49,798 bases of DNA. Origin: Candidatus Pseudobutyricicoccus lothianensis. GTDB taxonomy: Bacteria; Bacillota; Clostridia; Oscillospirales; Butyricicoccaceae. The notes under the pieces were generated by a model. That model was not told the origin of the DNA. It searched no databases and saw nothing but the letters and a program-made list of their open reading frames with translations. The position numbers and the translations under genes were made by a program. Shown here in pieces: positions 1 to 7,782 of the stretch. The stretch's first letter is position 1. The number at the start of each line of letters is the position of its first letter. The DNA lies in contig CAJFRA010000014.1 in the NCBI GenBank assembly GCA_904419295.1, positions 1-49,798 on the forward strand, read 5' to 3'.

Positions 1-1
1 T

Positions 2-1903
2 GAGTGCGACTCCTGCGGCATGGAGTATTCCACCGAGTGGGCCAAAGCCAAGATCCAGGAGATCCGGGGCACTGTCCAGGTGGAGGGCACCGTGGAAGTA
101 ACCGGCACGGTCAAGGTAGAGGGCGGGGTCAACAAAGAGAGCCTGTTGAAGCGGGGGTACCTGCTGCTGGAGGACAGCGACTGGAAGGGCGCCGATGGGT
201 GCTTTGACCAGGTGCTGAATATGGACCCGGAGTGCGCCGAGGCCTATGTGGGCCGGTTTTGCGCAAAGTGCCACTATAAGCGTATTGTTGAAATGACGGA
301 AGATCCCCAAGGTTTTCGAAGCGGCACAATGCTTCCGGGGATCCGGCAAAGTGTGAATGCTGAACCAATTCTGAAGGCTTTAAACAACGGCCGAAAGATT
401 GAAGCGATCAAGCTGTATCGTGAGCTGACTGGTGTGGGCCTGCCGGAAGCGAAAGATGCGGTGGAAAAAATCCAATCTGAGGGGAAAGCCATTATAGGTA
501 CAAATGATTTTGAAAAAGCATTGCGGTTTGCCTCGCCGGAGCTGCGCACACAGCTGGAGGGCTATCGGTCTATTGCACTGCAGCAGACACAGAAAGTGAG
601 GGAGCAGCGCGAGGAGGAGCGCCGGCAGGCGGAAGAGGCACGCCGTCAGGAGGAAGAGGCGCATCACTTGCAGGCGGCGGAGGAAGCGCGCCGGGCAGAG
701 GAGCAAAAACGCCTTCTGGCGGAGCGCCGGGCATTGATCCGCCCGGCAGCCTCCTGTGTTTCAATCGTCAGTGGGATTGTGATCGCGGTAAAGGCCGACG
801 GCACGCTGCTGTGGACGGGAGAAGCCAGTTCTGACACGGAAGCTTGGAACCGGTATCGTGAGACCGCGCTGTCCTGGAAAAACATCTTGCAGGTGGTACC
901 CGTTAAAAAGGGCCCTACACAGACTTTTGGCGTGATTGGGGATTCTTTTGGTGTGATTGGGGTCCGAATGGATGGCTCTCTGGTATGGGCCGGCACAGGT
1001 CTCGATTTTTTGGAAGACGAGGCGTGGGCTGATTTGACCGCTGTGGTACATACTGTGATGAGTGCGGGCATCGGCTATAGAACGCATCACGCTGTATTTG
1101 TGGGACTTAAAAGAGATGGCCGAGTAGTAGTGTATGTCAATGGAGTGACTGAAAGAAATGAACTCAGCTGGAAGAAAAAAGAACTGAATAAATGGGATGA
1201 TTTAACAAAAATAGTCGGCGGAGAGAATTATATTGCCGGGCTGAAATCGGATGGCACGGTGGTTTACACGAGCGGAACTACTTCCAATCTGAGCCAGATA
1301 AAAGATTGGACCGGAATTGTGGATATTGCGGCTTTCGGGAAGGAGATCATCGGCCTGAGAGAAGATGGAACCGTTGCCGTAACAGGAGTTAGTTCCTTCA
1401 AACAAGAAATCTATTCCAGCTGGACGGATATTGCCGCATTGGGTGACACCAAATCGCTTGCCAGCGGTATAAAATGCGACGGCACAGTCGTAACCGATTT
1501 GCGTTATGATAAGCCATTAGAGGAACAACTGTCGGCCTGGTCGGATCTTGTTGCGGTATTCGATAATTTCGACTACATCGTGGGCGTAAAAGAAGACGGA
1601 ACCCTGGTGTGGGATAAACACGGCAGGAAAAAGAATCCGCTGGACCTGAACGGCTGGAAGCTCTTCGATCACATTGAGACACTGGAACAGGAGCGAAAAG
1701 AGGCACAAGCAGCCTTCGAGCAAGAGTACAAAGAGGAGCAAGCCGCTTTGGAGCGGGAGCGCGCCCAGCGCCGCGCCGCCTTAGAGGCAGAGCGCACCGC
1801 GCTGCAAAACGAGCTTGCCAATCTGAAGGGCCTGTTTTCCGGCAAGCGCCGGAAGGAGATCGAGGCCAGATTGGCGGCAATCGCAAAAGAACTGGAGGAA
1901 TAA
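2..1903 (+). CDS. Multidomain protein: zinc knuckle, L7/L12-like domain, coiled coils, RCC1-like repeats (5' partial)
   Basis: The reading frame is open to the left edge; the codons before the first in-window ATG (20) read ECDSCG, a CxxC knuckle, so the true start is probably outside the window. Counting from that ATG: a helical repeat of TPR type at about 40-80 (LLEDSDWKGADGCFDQVL); a stretch at 117-153 closely resembling the C-terminal domain of ribosomal protein L7/L12 (RKIEAIKLYRELTGVGLPEA); an Arg/Glu-rich coiled coil at 185-240; RCC1-like repeats at 245-545 with recurring W-x-D-I/L-x-x-I/V and GL+xDGTV motifs, suggesting a beta-propeller; and a C-terminal coiled coil. No signal peptide is visible, so it is probably cytosolic. 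The membrane protein gene follows after 3 bp and is likely co-transcribed. The function is unknown; scaffold or sensor is only a guess. Confidence 0.8.
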   Translation, partial: ECDSCGMEYSTEWAKAKIQEIRGTVQVEGTVEVTGTVKVEGGVNKESLLKRGYLLLEDSDWKGADGCFDQVLNMDPECAEAYVGRFCAKCHYKRIVEMTEDPQGFRSGTMLPGIRQSVNAEPILKALNNGRKIEAIKLYRELTGVGLPEAKDAVEKIQSEGKAIIGTNDFEKALRFASPELRTQLEGYRSIALQQTQKVREQREEERRQAEEARRQEEEAHHLQAAEEARRAEEQKRLLAERRALIRPAASCVSIVSGIVIAVKADGTLLWTGEASSDTEAWNRYRETALSWKNILQVVPVKKGPTQTFGVIGDSFGVIGVRMDGSLVWAGTGLDFLEDEAWADLTAVVHTVMSAGIGYRTHHAVFVGLKRDGRVVVYVNGVTERNELSWKKKELNKWDDLTKIVGGENYIAGLKSDGTVVYTSGTTSNLSQIKDWTGIVDIAAFGKEIIGLREDGTVAVTGVSSFKQEIYSSWTDIAALGDTKSLASGIKCDGTVVTDLRYDKPLEEQLSAWSDLVAVFDNFDYIVGVKEDGTLVWDKHGRKKNPLDLNGWKLFDHIETLEQERKEAQAAFEQEYKEEQAALERERAQRRAALEAERTALQNELANLKGLFSGKRRKEIEARLAAIAKELEE

Positions 1904-1906
1904 CGG

Positions 1907-2602
1907 ATGAAAAAGAACACGATACGCTGGTGGGTCTTGCTGGGCGTGGTGCTGGTGGTCTACAACGTGCTGGCCTTTGCCCTGCCTTTCCCCAAAACAG
2001 CAGTCTTTGCAGTGAGCTATCTCTTTTCCATGATAGCGATTCTGGCACAAATTTACGTCATCCGCACCGCTTTCTACCGGGGAGAAGGGGTCAAAAGCAA
2101 GTTCTATGGCTTCCCCATTGCAAAAGTCGGCGTGATCTATCTGGCCATCCAGCTGATCGGGGGCCTGGTATTCATGGCCCTGGGGCTTGCCGTCCCAGTC
2201 TGGCTGCCGCTGGTGCTGTATGTGGTGCTGTTGGGCATAGCGGTAGCAGGCTTTGTCGCTGTGGATGCGGCACGGGACGAAGTCGTCCGGCAGGAGGTCA
2301 AACTGGAGAAGAATGTCTCCCGGATGCGGGAGTTCCAGGCCAAGGGGCAGGCGCTGGTCGCGCTGAATAAAGTCCCTGAGGCGGCCCGCCCGCTGGAGAA
2401 GCTGGCGGAAAATCTTCGGTTCAGCGACCCGGTGAGCAACGAGGCGCTGGCGGAGATCGAGGACCGGCTGGCCGAGTGCCTCGCCCAGCTGCAAAGCGAA
2501 GTAGCGGCCCAAAAGAAAGAACAGATCTTGTCCCTGTGCCAGCAGGCGGAACAGGTTTTGGCAGAGCGGAACCAGCTTTGTAAGCTGAGCAAAGCCAAAT
2601 AG
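1907..2602 (+). CDS. Hypothetical four-helix membrane protein with cytoplasmic helical tail
   Basis: 231 aa, not recognised as a named family. Four hydrophobic segments lie at about 8-28, 32-52, 73-95 and 98-118, followed by a charged, helix-rich tail (120-231) with Glu/Gln/Lys-rich heptad-like stretches and two cysteines near the end. The start codon is 3 bp after the stop of the RCC1-like gene, so the two are almost certainly one transcription unit and may act together, with this protein as a possible membrane partner. A strong intrinsic terminator follows at 2631-2672. Confidence 0.75.
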   Translation: MKKNTIRWWVLLGVVLVVYNVLAFALPFPKTAVFAVSYLFSMIAILAQIYVIRTAFYRGEGVKSKFYGFPIAKVGVIYLAIQLIGGLVFMALGLAVPVWLPLVLYVVLLGIAVAGFVAVDAARDEVVRQEVKLEKNVSRMREFQAKGQALVALNKVPEAARPLEKLAENLRFSDPVSNEALAEIEDRLAECLAQLQSEVAAQKKEQILSLCQQAEQVLAERNQLCKLSKAK

Positions 2603-2630
2603 CCCTTGGTTCGTCTTTGCATCGCAGGCG

Positions 2631-2672
2631 AACAAGCGAGCCAGCACCCATTTGGATGTTGGCTCGCTTGTT
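2631..2672 (+). terminator. Intrinsic terminator
   Basis: A 16-bp stem (AACAAGCGAGCCAGCA against TGTTGGCTCGCTTGTT, one G-T pair) with a 10-nt loop sits 28 bp after the stop of the membrane-protein gene; the distal arm ends in TTGTTTTAT. It closes the operon that starts before the window. Confidence 0.85.
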
Positions 2673-2853
2673 TTATCAAGGGCTATCCTTTTTTAGAGAA
2701 AAACGGTCTTTCGCGCCATTGCATCCCTGGTGCATCCGGCTCCACCCATTCGATCGGGAGAGCTCTCATGGCAGGCTTTTTCGGGAAAGCCACGCAATTG
2801 GGACATACGCCACCATCCCATTCGCAGCCCAGGGGCAAAGGCCCGCCGGGCGA

Positions 2854-2882
2854 TTGACAGCCCTCTGCCGGCTGGCTATACT
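2854..2882 (+). promoter_or_regulatory. SigA-type promoter of the Crp/Fnr gene
   Basis: A perfect TTGACA (2854-2859), a 17-bp spacer and TATACT (2877-2882) lie 26 bp before the Crp/Fnr start codon. No Crp-type dyad is seen around it, so autoregulation is not evident. Confidence 0.85.
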
Positions 2883-2908
2883 GGACATACGGCAAGGAGG
2901 GATGCGGT

Positions 2909-3565
2909 ATGGCATTTCAGGATCATTTTCCCATTTGGGGCAAGCTGGACCAGGACCAGCAGGAGCGGCTTGCGGGCAGCCTGCTGCTCCGCACCGTGCC
3001 CAAGGGGAAGATCCTGCACAACGGCGATATGGATTGCGCCGGGCTGCTGCTCGTCCGCCGGGGGCAGCTCCGGGCCTATATCCAATCGGAGGAGGGCAGG
3101 CAGATCACCATCTACCGCCTGTTTGACCGGGATATGTGCCTTCTTTCCGCCTCCTGCATGATGCGTTCCATCCAATTTGAGGTGACGGTCGCGGCGGAGA
3201 AAGACACGGAATTTTGGGTGATCCCCACAGAGGTCTACCAGCGCCTGATGGAGGAGTCCGCCCCTGTGGCCAACTACACCAACGAGCTGATGGCCAGCCG
3301 GTTTTCCGACGTCATGTGGCTGATGGAGCAGACCATGTGGAAAAGCCTGGACAAGCGGCTGGCCGCCTTTTTGCTGGAGGAGGCCGCGATCGAGGGGAGC
3401 CGGGAACTGAAGATCACCCATGAGACGATCGCCAACTACCTGGGCTCCCACCGGGAAGTGATCACGCGGATGCTGCGCTATTTCCAAAACGAAGGCATGG
3501 TAGAGCTATCCCGGGGGAAAGTGACCATCTTGCAGGTGGAAAAATTGCAGGCGCTGGAAGGTTGA
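2909..3565 (+). CDS. Crp/Fnr family transcriptional regulator
   Basis: 218 aa, normal length for the family. The N-terminal two-thirds is a cNMP-binding-like beta roll; the C-terminus is a winged helix-turn-helix (about 165-210). The recognition helix reads SHREVITRML, with R182, E183 and R187 in the same pattern as E. coli CRP R180/E181/R185, which reads TGTGA half-sites. Two cysteines in DMCLLSASC (about residues 78 and 83) could hold a redox or metal cofactor, but the FNR N-terminal cysteine cluster is absent. AAGGAGG at 2894-2900 supports the start. The gene is convergent with two iron-sulfur genes, 6 bp away, and a TGTGAT/ATCACA dyad lies upstream of those genes. A redox or nitrosative-stress sensor is inferred, not shown. 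Confidence 0.9.
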   Translation: MAFQDHFPIWGKLDQDQQERLAGSLLLRTVPKGKILHNGDMDCAGLLLVRRGQLRAYIQSEEGRQITIYRLFDRDMCLLSASCMMRSIQFEVTVAAEKDTEFWVIPTEVYQRLMEESAPVANYTNELMASRFSDVMWLMEQTMWKSLDKRLAAFLLEEAAIEGSRELKITHETIANYLGSHREVITRMLRYFQNEGMVELSRGKVTILQVEKLQALEG

Positions 3566-3571
3566 CTGGGC

Positions 3572-4162
3572 CTATTCCAGCTCCGCAGGGTGTTTTCTGG
3601 CTTTTGCCTTGCAGATGAGCTGGGTCATGGTGCCCATAGGGCAGTAGACGCACCAGCTGCGGGGCTTGAACAGCACCATGGTGATCAGCCCCAGCAGGGT
3701 GGAAGTGAGCATGACGCTGTAAAAGCCAAAGGCGAATTGGGCGACGCCGGGGTGGAACAAGGTGCCGTGGTAGGCCCAGCGCCAAGGCACTTGGAACGTC
3801 CACAGCAGGGTGACCGCCTGGCGGAGGTTCTGGGCCCCGGCGAACACCAGATAGGTGTTCCACAACATCAGAAGGAACATGAGCAGGAAAAAGGCCAGAA
3901 AACCGTAGCGGAACGCCTTGTGTTTCATCCAGGCCGGCATATCCTTCCGGCGGGACAAGCCGAAGCGGCCCCCCAGCAGGCCAAACAGCTGGCCGCGGCC
4001 GCAGTAGCGGTTGCAGTAGCCCTTGGTCCCGCCGGCTGCTGCGATGGCCAGCGGAAGGAAGAAGCACAGCAGGCCCAGCCAAGCGAACAGGATATTGAAG
4101 AAGCCCAGCAGCAGATAGAGAAGGGACGCGGCCCACAGATAGTCGTACCAGTGCTTTTTCAT
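3572..4162 (-). CDS. 4Fe-4S-binding integral membrane protein (NapH/NosR-type domain)
   Basis: 196 aa with about four or five hydrophobic segments and two cysteine motifs: CNRYCGRG (about residues 50-57) and WCVYCPMG (about 170-177). This CxxxCgrG / CxxCPxG pair is the signature of the membrane 4Fe-4S domain found in NapH, NosR, RdxA and related electron-transfer proteins, which pass electrons between the quinone pool or ferredoxin and a partner. It lacks the large periplasmic domain of NosR. Its start overlaps the stop of the ferredoxin gene by ATGA, so the pair is translationally coupled and probably one electron-transfer module. The enzyme it serves is not in the window. Confidence 0.85.
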   Translation of the reverse strand: MKKHWYDYLWAASLLYLLLGFFNILFAWLGLLCFFLPLAIAAAGGTKGYCNRYCGRGQLFGLLGGRFGLSRRKDMPAWMKHKAFRYGFLAFFLLMFLLMLWNTYLVFAGAQNLRQAVTLLWTFQVPWRWAYHGTLFHPGVAQFAFGFYSVMLTSTLLGLITMVLFKPRSWCVYCPMGTMTQLICKAKARKHPAELE

Positions 4163-4371
4163 GCTTCGACCTCCCTGATCTCAATGACGCTGGCCGGGCA
4201 TTCCCTGGCGCATTTGCCGCAGCCCACACACTTCGCTCCATCGACCCGGGCCGCCACGCCCCGGACGACGGCAATGGCCTGGAGCGGGCAGACCTTGACG
4301 CAGCAGCCGCAGGCCACACAAGCCTTTTGATCCACAACGGCTCTGCGCCGCTTTTTTCCCATTGAAGTCAT
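4159..4371 (-). CDS. Small 2x[4Fe-4S] ferredoxin
   Basis: 70 aa with two complete clusters: CVACGCCVKVCP and CVGCGKCARECP, the classic CxxCxxCxxxCP bacterial ferredoxin pattern, preceded by a short basic N-terminus. A cytosolic electron carrier; its gene overlaps the membrane Fe-S gene by 4 bp and is first in the operon. GGGAGGTGTCCT before the ATG gives a good ribosome binding site. The upstream region carries a Crp-like dyad (4427-4441) placed about -42 from a TAGGAT -10 element (4404-4399), the class II activator position. Confidence 0.9.
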   Translation of the reverse strand: MTSMGKKRRRAVVDQKACVACGCCVKVCPLQAIAVVRGVAARVDGAKCVGCGKCARECPASVIEIREVEA

Positions 4372-4398
4372 AGGACACCTCCCTGATTCGGTGTTTCC

Positions 4399-4441
4399 AT
4401 CCTACCATAAGACCGGCGGCCCGCACTGTGATGAGATCACA
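4399..4441 (-). promoter_or_regulatory. Promoter with Crp/Fnr-like operator for the Fe-S operon
   Basis: TGTGATGAGATCACA at 4427-4441 has perfect 6-bp half-sites (TGTGAT/ATCACA) around a 3-bp centre. On the minus strand a TAGGAT -10 candidate lies at 4404-4399, which would put the start of transcription near 4392 and the dyad centre near -42. There is no good -35 box, as is usual for activator-dependent promoters. The half-site is the one predicted for the neighbouring regulator's RE-x3-R helix. Confidence 0.6.
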
Positions 4442-4471
4442 TAAGGGCGAGACTTTGTACCGGCAGATCAA

Positions 4472-4511
4472 AGCAGGCCCATTGCTTTGCCAAGGCAGCA
4501 GTGGGCCTGCT
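4472..4511. repeat. Long inverted repeat between divergent genes
   Basis: AGCAGGCCCATTGCT and AGCAGTGGGCCTGCT form a 15-bp stem (one G-T pair) with a 10-nt loop. It lies between the Fe-S operon and the secreted peptidase gene, upstream of both, with no U-tract on either strand. It is not an ordinary terminator; its role is unknown. Confidence 0.6.
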
Positions 4512-4655
4512 GCTTTGGCCGGCCTGATCGAAAAGGCGCTGGCAATGCGGGAAAGAAGAAACGGGAGGGCAGGGGAAACTTTTTGCCGGTGGGATGCGTC
4601 TATATTCTGTATGGAAAAAGCAGGCCGAGACGGGCTGCGAAGATGAGGTGGTTTT

Positions 4656-7088
4656 ATGAAACGGATCTGTGCGTTGTTGCTTTGTCTGTCCCTGGTATCG
4701 CCGGCAGTGGCCGGAGCGCCGGCGGCGTGGCCCGATTGGGCCCGGGAGGCCTTGGGCTGGGGGCAGGAAATGTCCATCAGCGGAGAATTTTTGAATGCGC
4801 CGGCAGAGGATGTCACCCGCGGGATGGCGGCCCAGCTGCTCTATGAGGCGGCAGGCCGGCCTGCTGTTTCCCAAGAGTGCCCGTTTTCCGACGTATCCGG
4901 GGCTTACCGCGACGCCATCACCTGGGCGGCGGACCAAGGCTATCTGCTGGGGGTAGGGGAGGGGGCCTATGAGCCTGACCGCCTGGTCACCCGCCAAGAG
5001 TTTGCTGCGATCCTGTGGCGGCGGGCCCAGTCGCCCACCGTGGCGGCCCAGGGCCTCGACCGGTACCAAGATGCCTCTGCCGTGGCGGAGTGGGCCAGGG
5101 GAGCGGTGCTCTGGTGCATCCAGACAGAGGTCATGAACGGCCGGGAAGAAGGCTTGGCGCCGGGGGGCACCATTTCGGTGGCCGAGGCGCTGCTGATGCT
5201 GCAGCGGGCCCATGAACTGCCCGATGTGTCCGGCATCCAGGCGGATCTGGAAGCGCTGACTGCCCGCCACCGGCCCGTTGGCTCCCAAGGGGAAGCGGCG
5301 GCGGTGGAGTACCTGCAACAGCGGTTTGAACAAATGGGATACCGTGTCACCCTGCAGCCCTATACAGACAGCCAAGGGCGGCAGGGGAACAATGTGATCG
5401 CCGTCAAGGAGGCCTCTGCCCCCAATGGGGATATCCTGGTCCTTTCCGCCCACCATGACAGCGTGCCCACCGCCTATGGGGCCAACGACAACGCCTCGGG
5501 CGTGGCCGCCCTGCTCCGCGCGGCGGAAGCCCTCCGGCAGGAGGAGACCGATACAGAGATCCGCTTCATCAGCTTTACCGACGAAGAGAACGGGAAAAAC
5601 GGTTCCCGGGCCTATACCGCCTCCCTGACGGAAGAGGAGAAAGGGCGGATGATCGGGGCCATCCAGTTCGATATGCTGGGCGGGCTGGGGTCTGGCAGCG
5701 GCCTGGTGGGCACCATGGATGGAGAGGCCAACTGGCTCAGCGACTTGCTGCAAGAACAGGACCCCGGGCTGGAGCGCCGGGCAGAGACCGCCAGCGACCA
5801 TGCGTCCTTCCAACTGGCAGGGGTCCCGGCCGTCCTGCTGATGCAGCAGGACAGGGGCTACCTGTACCACTCGTCGGCAGACACTGCCGGCCAGCTGGAC
5901 CTGTATGCCATCGCCGGTGCAGCGGATACGGCAACGGCGGCCGCGCGGCAGATAGCCGGCGGGAAGACCGGCTCTTACCAGCAGCTGGCCCGGGAGCAAG
6001 GAGCGGGCTATACCTACCGGCAGACCCGGCAGAATGTGATCTATTTCAGCAGCTCCCTGGCAGATACCGAAGCCTACATCGGCGCCGCCGGTGAGCTGGT
6101 GGATACCTATGAGGTCTCCGGCGACGGCTGGACCGATGTATACCAGCGCTACCGCTATGCCATGCGTTGGTTCGATGGGGAAGCCCCGATGAACACCAAT
6201 TATGTGTACCGCAACGGCTTTTTGGAGCGCATTGAGATCCGCCCCGAAGAGACCGGTTATACGGCAGACCAGGTGCGGCAGCTGATCGGCGCCATGTACG
6301 GCGAACCGACCCGAGAGGAAGCGGGGGAGACCAGCTGGGCCGACCCGATCTACAGCAAATACATCACCCTTTCCGCCGCTGAGAAGGGATGCCTGGTCAC
6401 TGTGGGCAACTATTCGGTGGGCATCACCAATGTGCTGGCCTCCTACCCGGTGAGCGGCGGGCAGGCCGCCATCAGCGACCCGGAGGACCGGGCGGTCTGG
6501 GATTACCTGTGCGCCATCCTGCCCCTGGAAGCCCGGCAAAAAATCGGGGAATTCAACCTGTACACCGATGGGACCAGCAATGTGCTGGCCTACACCTCGC
6601 CCATGAAAGACGGGGAGACCACAGACAACACCCGGTTTTCCATCAGCGTGGATTATTACGACGTATACGATGAAAACGGGAACAAGCGGGATTGGAGCAA
6701 GCTGACGTATACCATCCTCCACGAATACGGCCATGTGCTGCTGGAAGATGAGACCCAGGTGGACCTGAGCTTGGGCAGCGGCACCCACGACCCGGCCTGT
6801 TTTATCGAAGGCTCTTTCCGGAAAGCTTTTCACGACACCTTCTGGAGCCACCTGGGAGACACCGGCGTGGGCGATTACGATAAGGACCCCACCCGCTATG
6901 TGAGCCGCTATGGAGCCAACTACTTCCACGAAGACATCGCCGACACCTTTGCAGTCTTCGTCTTGGGCGGGGAGCCCCAGGGCGACACGGTGGCAGAGGA
7001 AAAAGTCCGGTTTTTCTGGCAGGATCCGGCCATGACGGCATTGCGGGCCGCCATCCGGCAGAATCTGGGCCTGGATTGGCCCCGATAG
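4656..7088 (+). CDS. Secreted SLH-domain M28 family metallopeptidase with a second HExxH domain
   Basis: 810 aa. A signal peptide (MKRICALLLCLSLVSPAVAG) is followed by degenerate S-layer homology repeats at about 40-195 (FSDV..., GYLLGVGEGAYEPDRLVTRQEF), which in Firmicutes anchor proteins to cell-wall polymers. The M28 aminopeptidase domain spans about 200-430 with all metal and catalytic residues in place: H266 and D268 (SAHHDS), D278 (ANDNASG), E310/E311 (TDEENG), D339 (FDMLG) and H405 (YHSSADT). A further 380 residues include H689-E-Y-G-H693, an HExxH zinc motif, and E759/D760 (FHEDIADTF) downstream, which could supply a third ligand. The gene is preceded by AAGATGAGGTGG and ends before a perfect terminator. 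It probably trims extracellular peptides; the role of the second metal site is inferred. Confidence 0.85.
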   Translation: MKRICALLLCLSLVSPAVAGAPAAWPDWAREALGWGQEMSISGEFLNAPAEDVTRGMAAQLLYEAAGRPAVSQECPFSDVSGAYRDAITWAADQGYLLGVGEGAYEPDRLVTRQEFAAILWRRAQSPTVAAQGLDRYQDASAVAEWARGAVLWCIQTEVMNGREEGLAPGGTISVAEALLMLQRAHELPDVSGIQADLEALTARHRPVGSQGEAAAVEYLQQRFEQMGYRVTLQPYTDSQGRQGNNVIAVKEASAPNGDILVLSAHHDSVPTAYGANDNASGVAALLRAAEALRQEETDTEIRFISFTDEENGKNGSRAYTASLTEEEKGRMIGAIQFDMLGGLGSGSGLVGTMDGEANWLSDLLQEQDPGLERRAETASDHASFQLAGVPAVLLMQQDRGYLYHSSADTAGQLDLYAIAGAADTATAAARQIAGGKTGSYQQLAREQGAGYTYRQTRQNVIYFSSSLADTEAYIGAAGELVDTYEVSGDGWTDVYQRYRYAMRWFDGEAPMNTNYVYRNGFLERIEIRPEETGYTADQVRQLIGAMYGEPTREEAGETSWADPIYSKYITLSAAEKGCLVTVGNYSVGITNVLASYPVSGGQAAISDPEDRAVWDYLCAILPLEARQKIGEFNLYTDGTSNVLAYTSPMKDGETTDNTRFSISVDYYDVYDENGNKRDWSKLTYTILHEYGHVLLEDETQVDLSLGSGTHDPACFIEGSFRKAFHDTFWSHLGDTGVGDYDKDPTRYVSRYGANYFHEDIADTFAVFVLGGEPQGDTVAEEKVRFFWQDPAMTALRAAIRQNLGLDWPR

Positions 7089-7140
7089 CCGCAGGGAGAA
7101 CGGCAGGGCCCCAAGGCAGCGGGCCCGCGGCCCGTCCATA

Positions 7141-7172
7141 GGAAAAGGCACGGCAAAAGCCGTGCCTTTTCC
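7141..7172 (+). terminator. Intrinsic terminator after the peptidase
   Basis: GGAAAAGGCACGGC and GCCGTGCCTTTTCC form a perfect 14-bp stem with an AAAA loop. The symmetric A/T flanks would let it work in both directions. Confidence 0.85.
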
Positions 7173-7270
7173 TATGGTCTGCCGGCTCCGGGGGGAGGGG
7201 CAGGCCGGGTACAGCGGGCGGCGCAACGCAGTGGAGGTCCTGTGCAGGGCAAAAGAAGGGGCAGCCGGCA

Positions 7271-7299
7271 TTGCGGCCCTGGCGGAAAACATGTATAAT
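7271..7299 (+). promoter_or_regulatory. SigA-type promoter of the deformylase gene
   Basis: TTGCGG (7271-7276), a 17-bp spacer and a perfect TATAAT (7294-7299), 59 bp before the deformylase start. Confidence 0.75.
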
Positions 7300-7358
7300 G
7301 GAGGAAAACAGAGGCCCGCAGGCTGCGGTTTGCAGGCAGAATGGAAGGGGAGACGGAG

Positions 7359-7769
7359 ATGGTTCGTGAGATCTGTACCGACCCGGCTTTTTTGGCCCAA
7401 AAAGCGGAGCCGGCCACGCCGGAGGATCGGGAGGTGGCCCAGGATCTGCTGGACACGCTGGCCCATCACAAAGACGGGTGCGTGGGCATGGCGGCCAATA
7501 TGATCGGGGTGAACAAGCGGATCATCGCCTTTGACGACCAGGGGCAGTACATGGTCATGTTCAACCCGGAGATCATCAAGAGATCCGGCGCATACCAGGC
7601 TGAGGAAAGCTGCCTTTCCCTGGCGGGCATCCGCCGGGCCACCCGGTGGAGGTCCATCAAAGTGCGCTACCAAAACCAGCAGTTTCAAGAGCGGTTCAAG
7701 ACGTTCACCGGCTGGACGGCCCAGATCATCCAGCACGAGATCGACCATTGCGAAGGCATTCTCATCTGA
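7359..7769 (+). CDS. def: Peptide deformylase (atypical)
   Basis: 136 aa. Removes the formyl group from the N-terminal Met of nascent proteins. Motif 2 is EESCLSL with the metal-binding Cys85, and motif 3 is HEIDHCEG with His126, Glu127 and His130, so the metal site is intact. Motif 1 reads GCVGMAANMIG where the usual form is GxGLAAxQ: the Gln that stabilises the transition state is Met. The ATG at 7359 is preferred over 7341 because AAGGGGAG (7345-7352) sits 6 bp in front of it. The SDR gene follows after 13 bp. Clostridia often carry more than one deformylase, and this could be an accessory copy. Confidence 0.85.
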   Translation: MVREICTDPAFLAQKAEPATPEDREVAQDLLDTLAHHKDGCVGMAANMIGVNKRIIAFDDQGQYMVMFNPEIIKRSGAYQAEESCLSLAGIRRATRWRSIKVRYQNQQFQERFKTFTGWTAQIIQHEIDHCEGILI

Positions 7770-7782
7770 AAGGAGCGAGCCC

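Noticed and set aside
2683-2895. Small minus-strand ORF with CPNC and a Trp/Pro-rich tail opposite the Crp/Fnr upstream region
   Set aside because: No ribosome site at its ATG and it overlaps the Crp/Fnr promoter; it could be a gene remnant, but I cannot support it.
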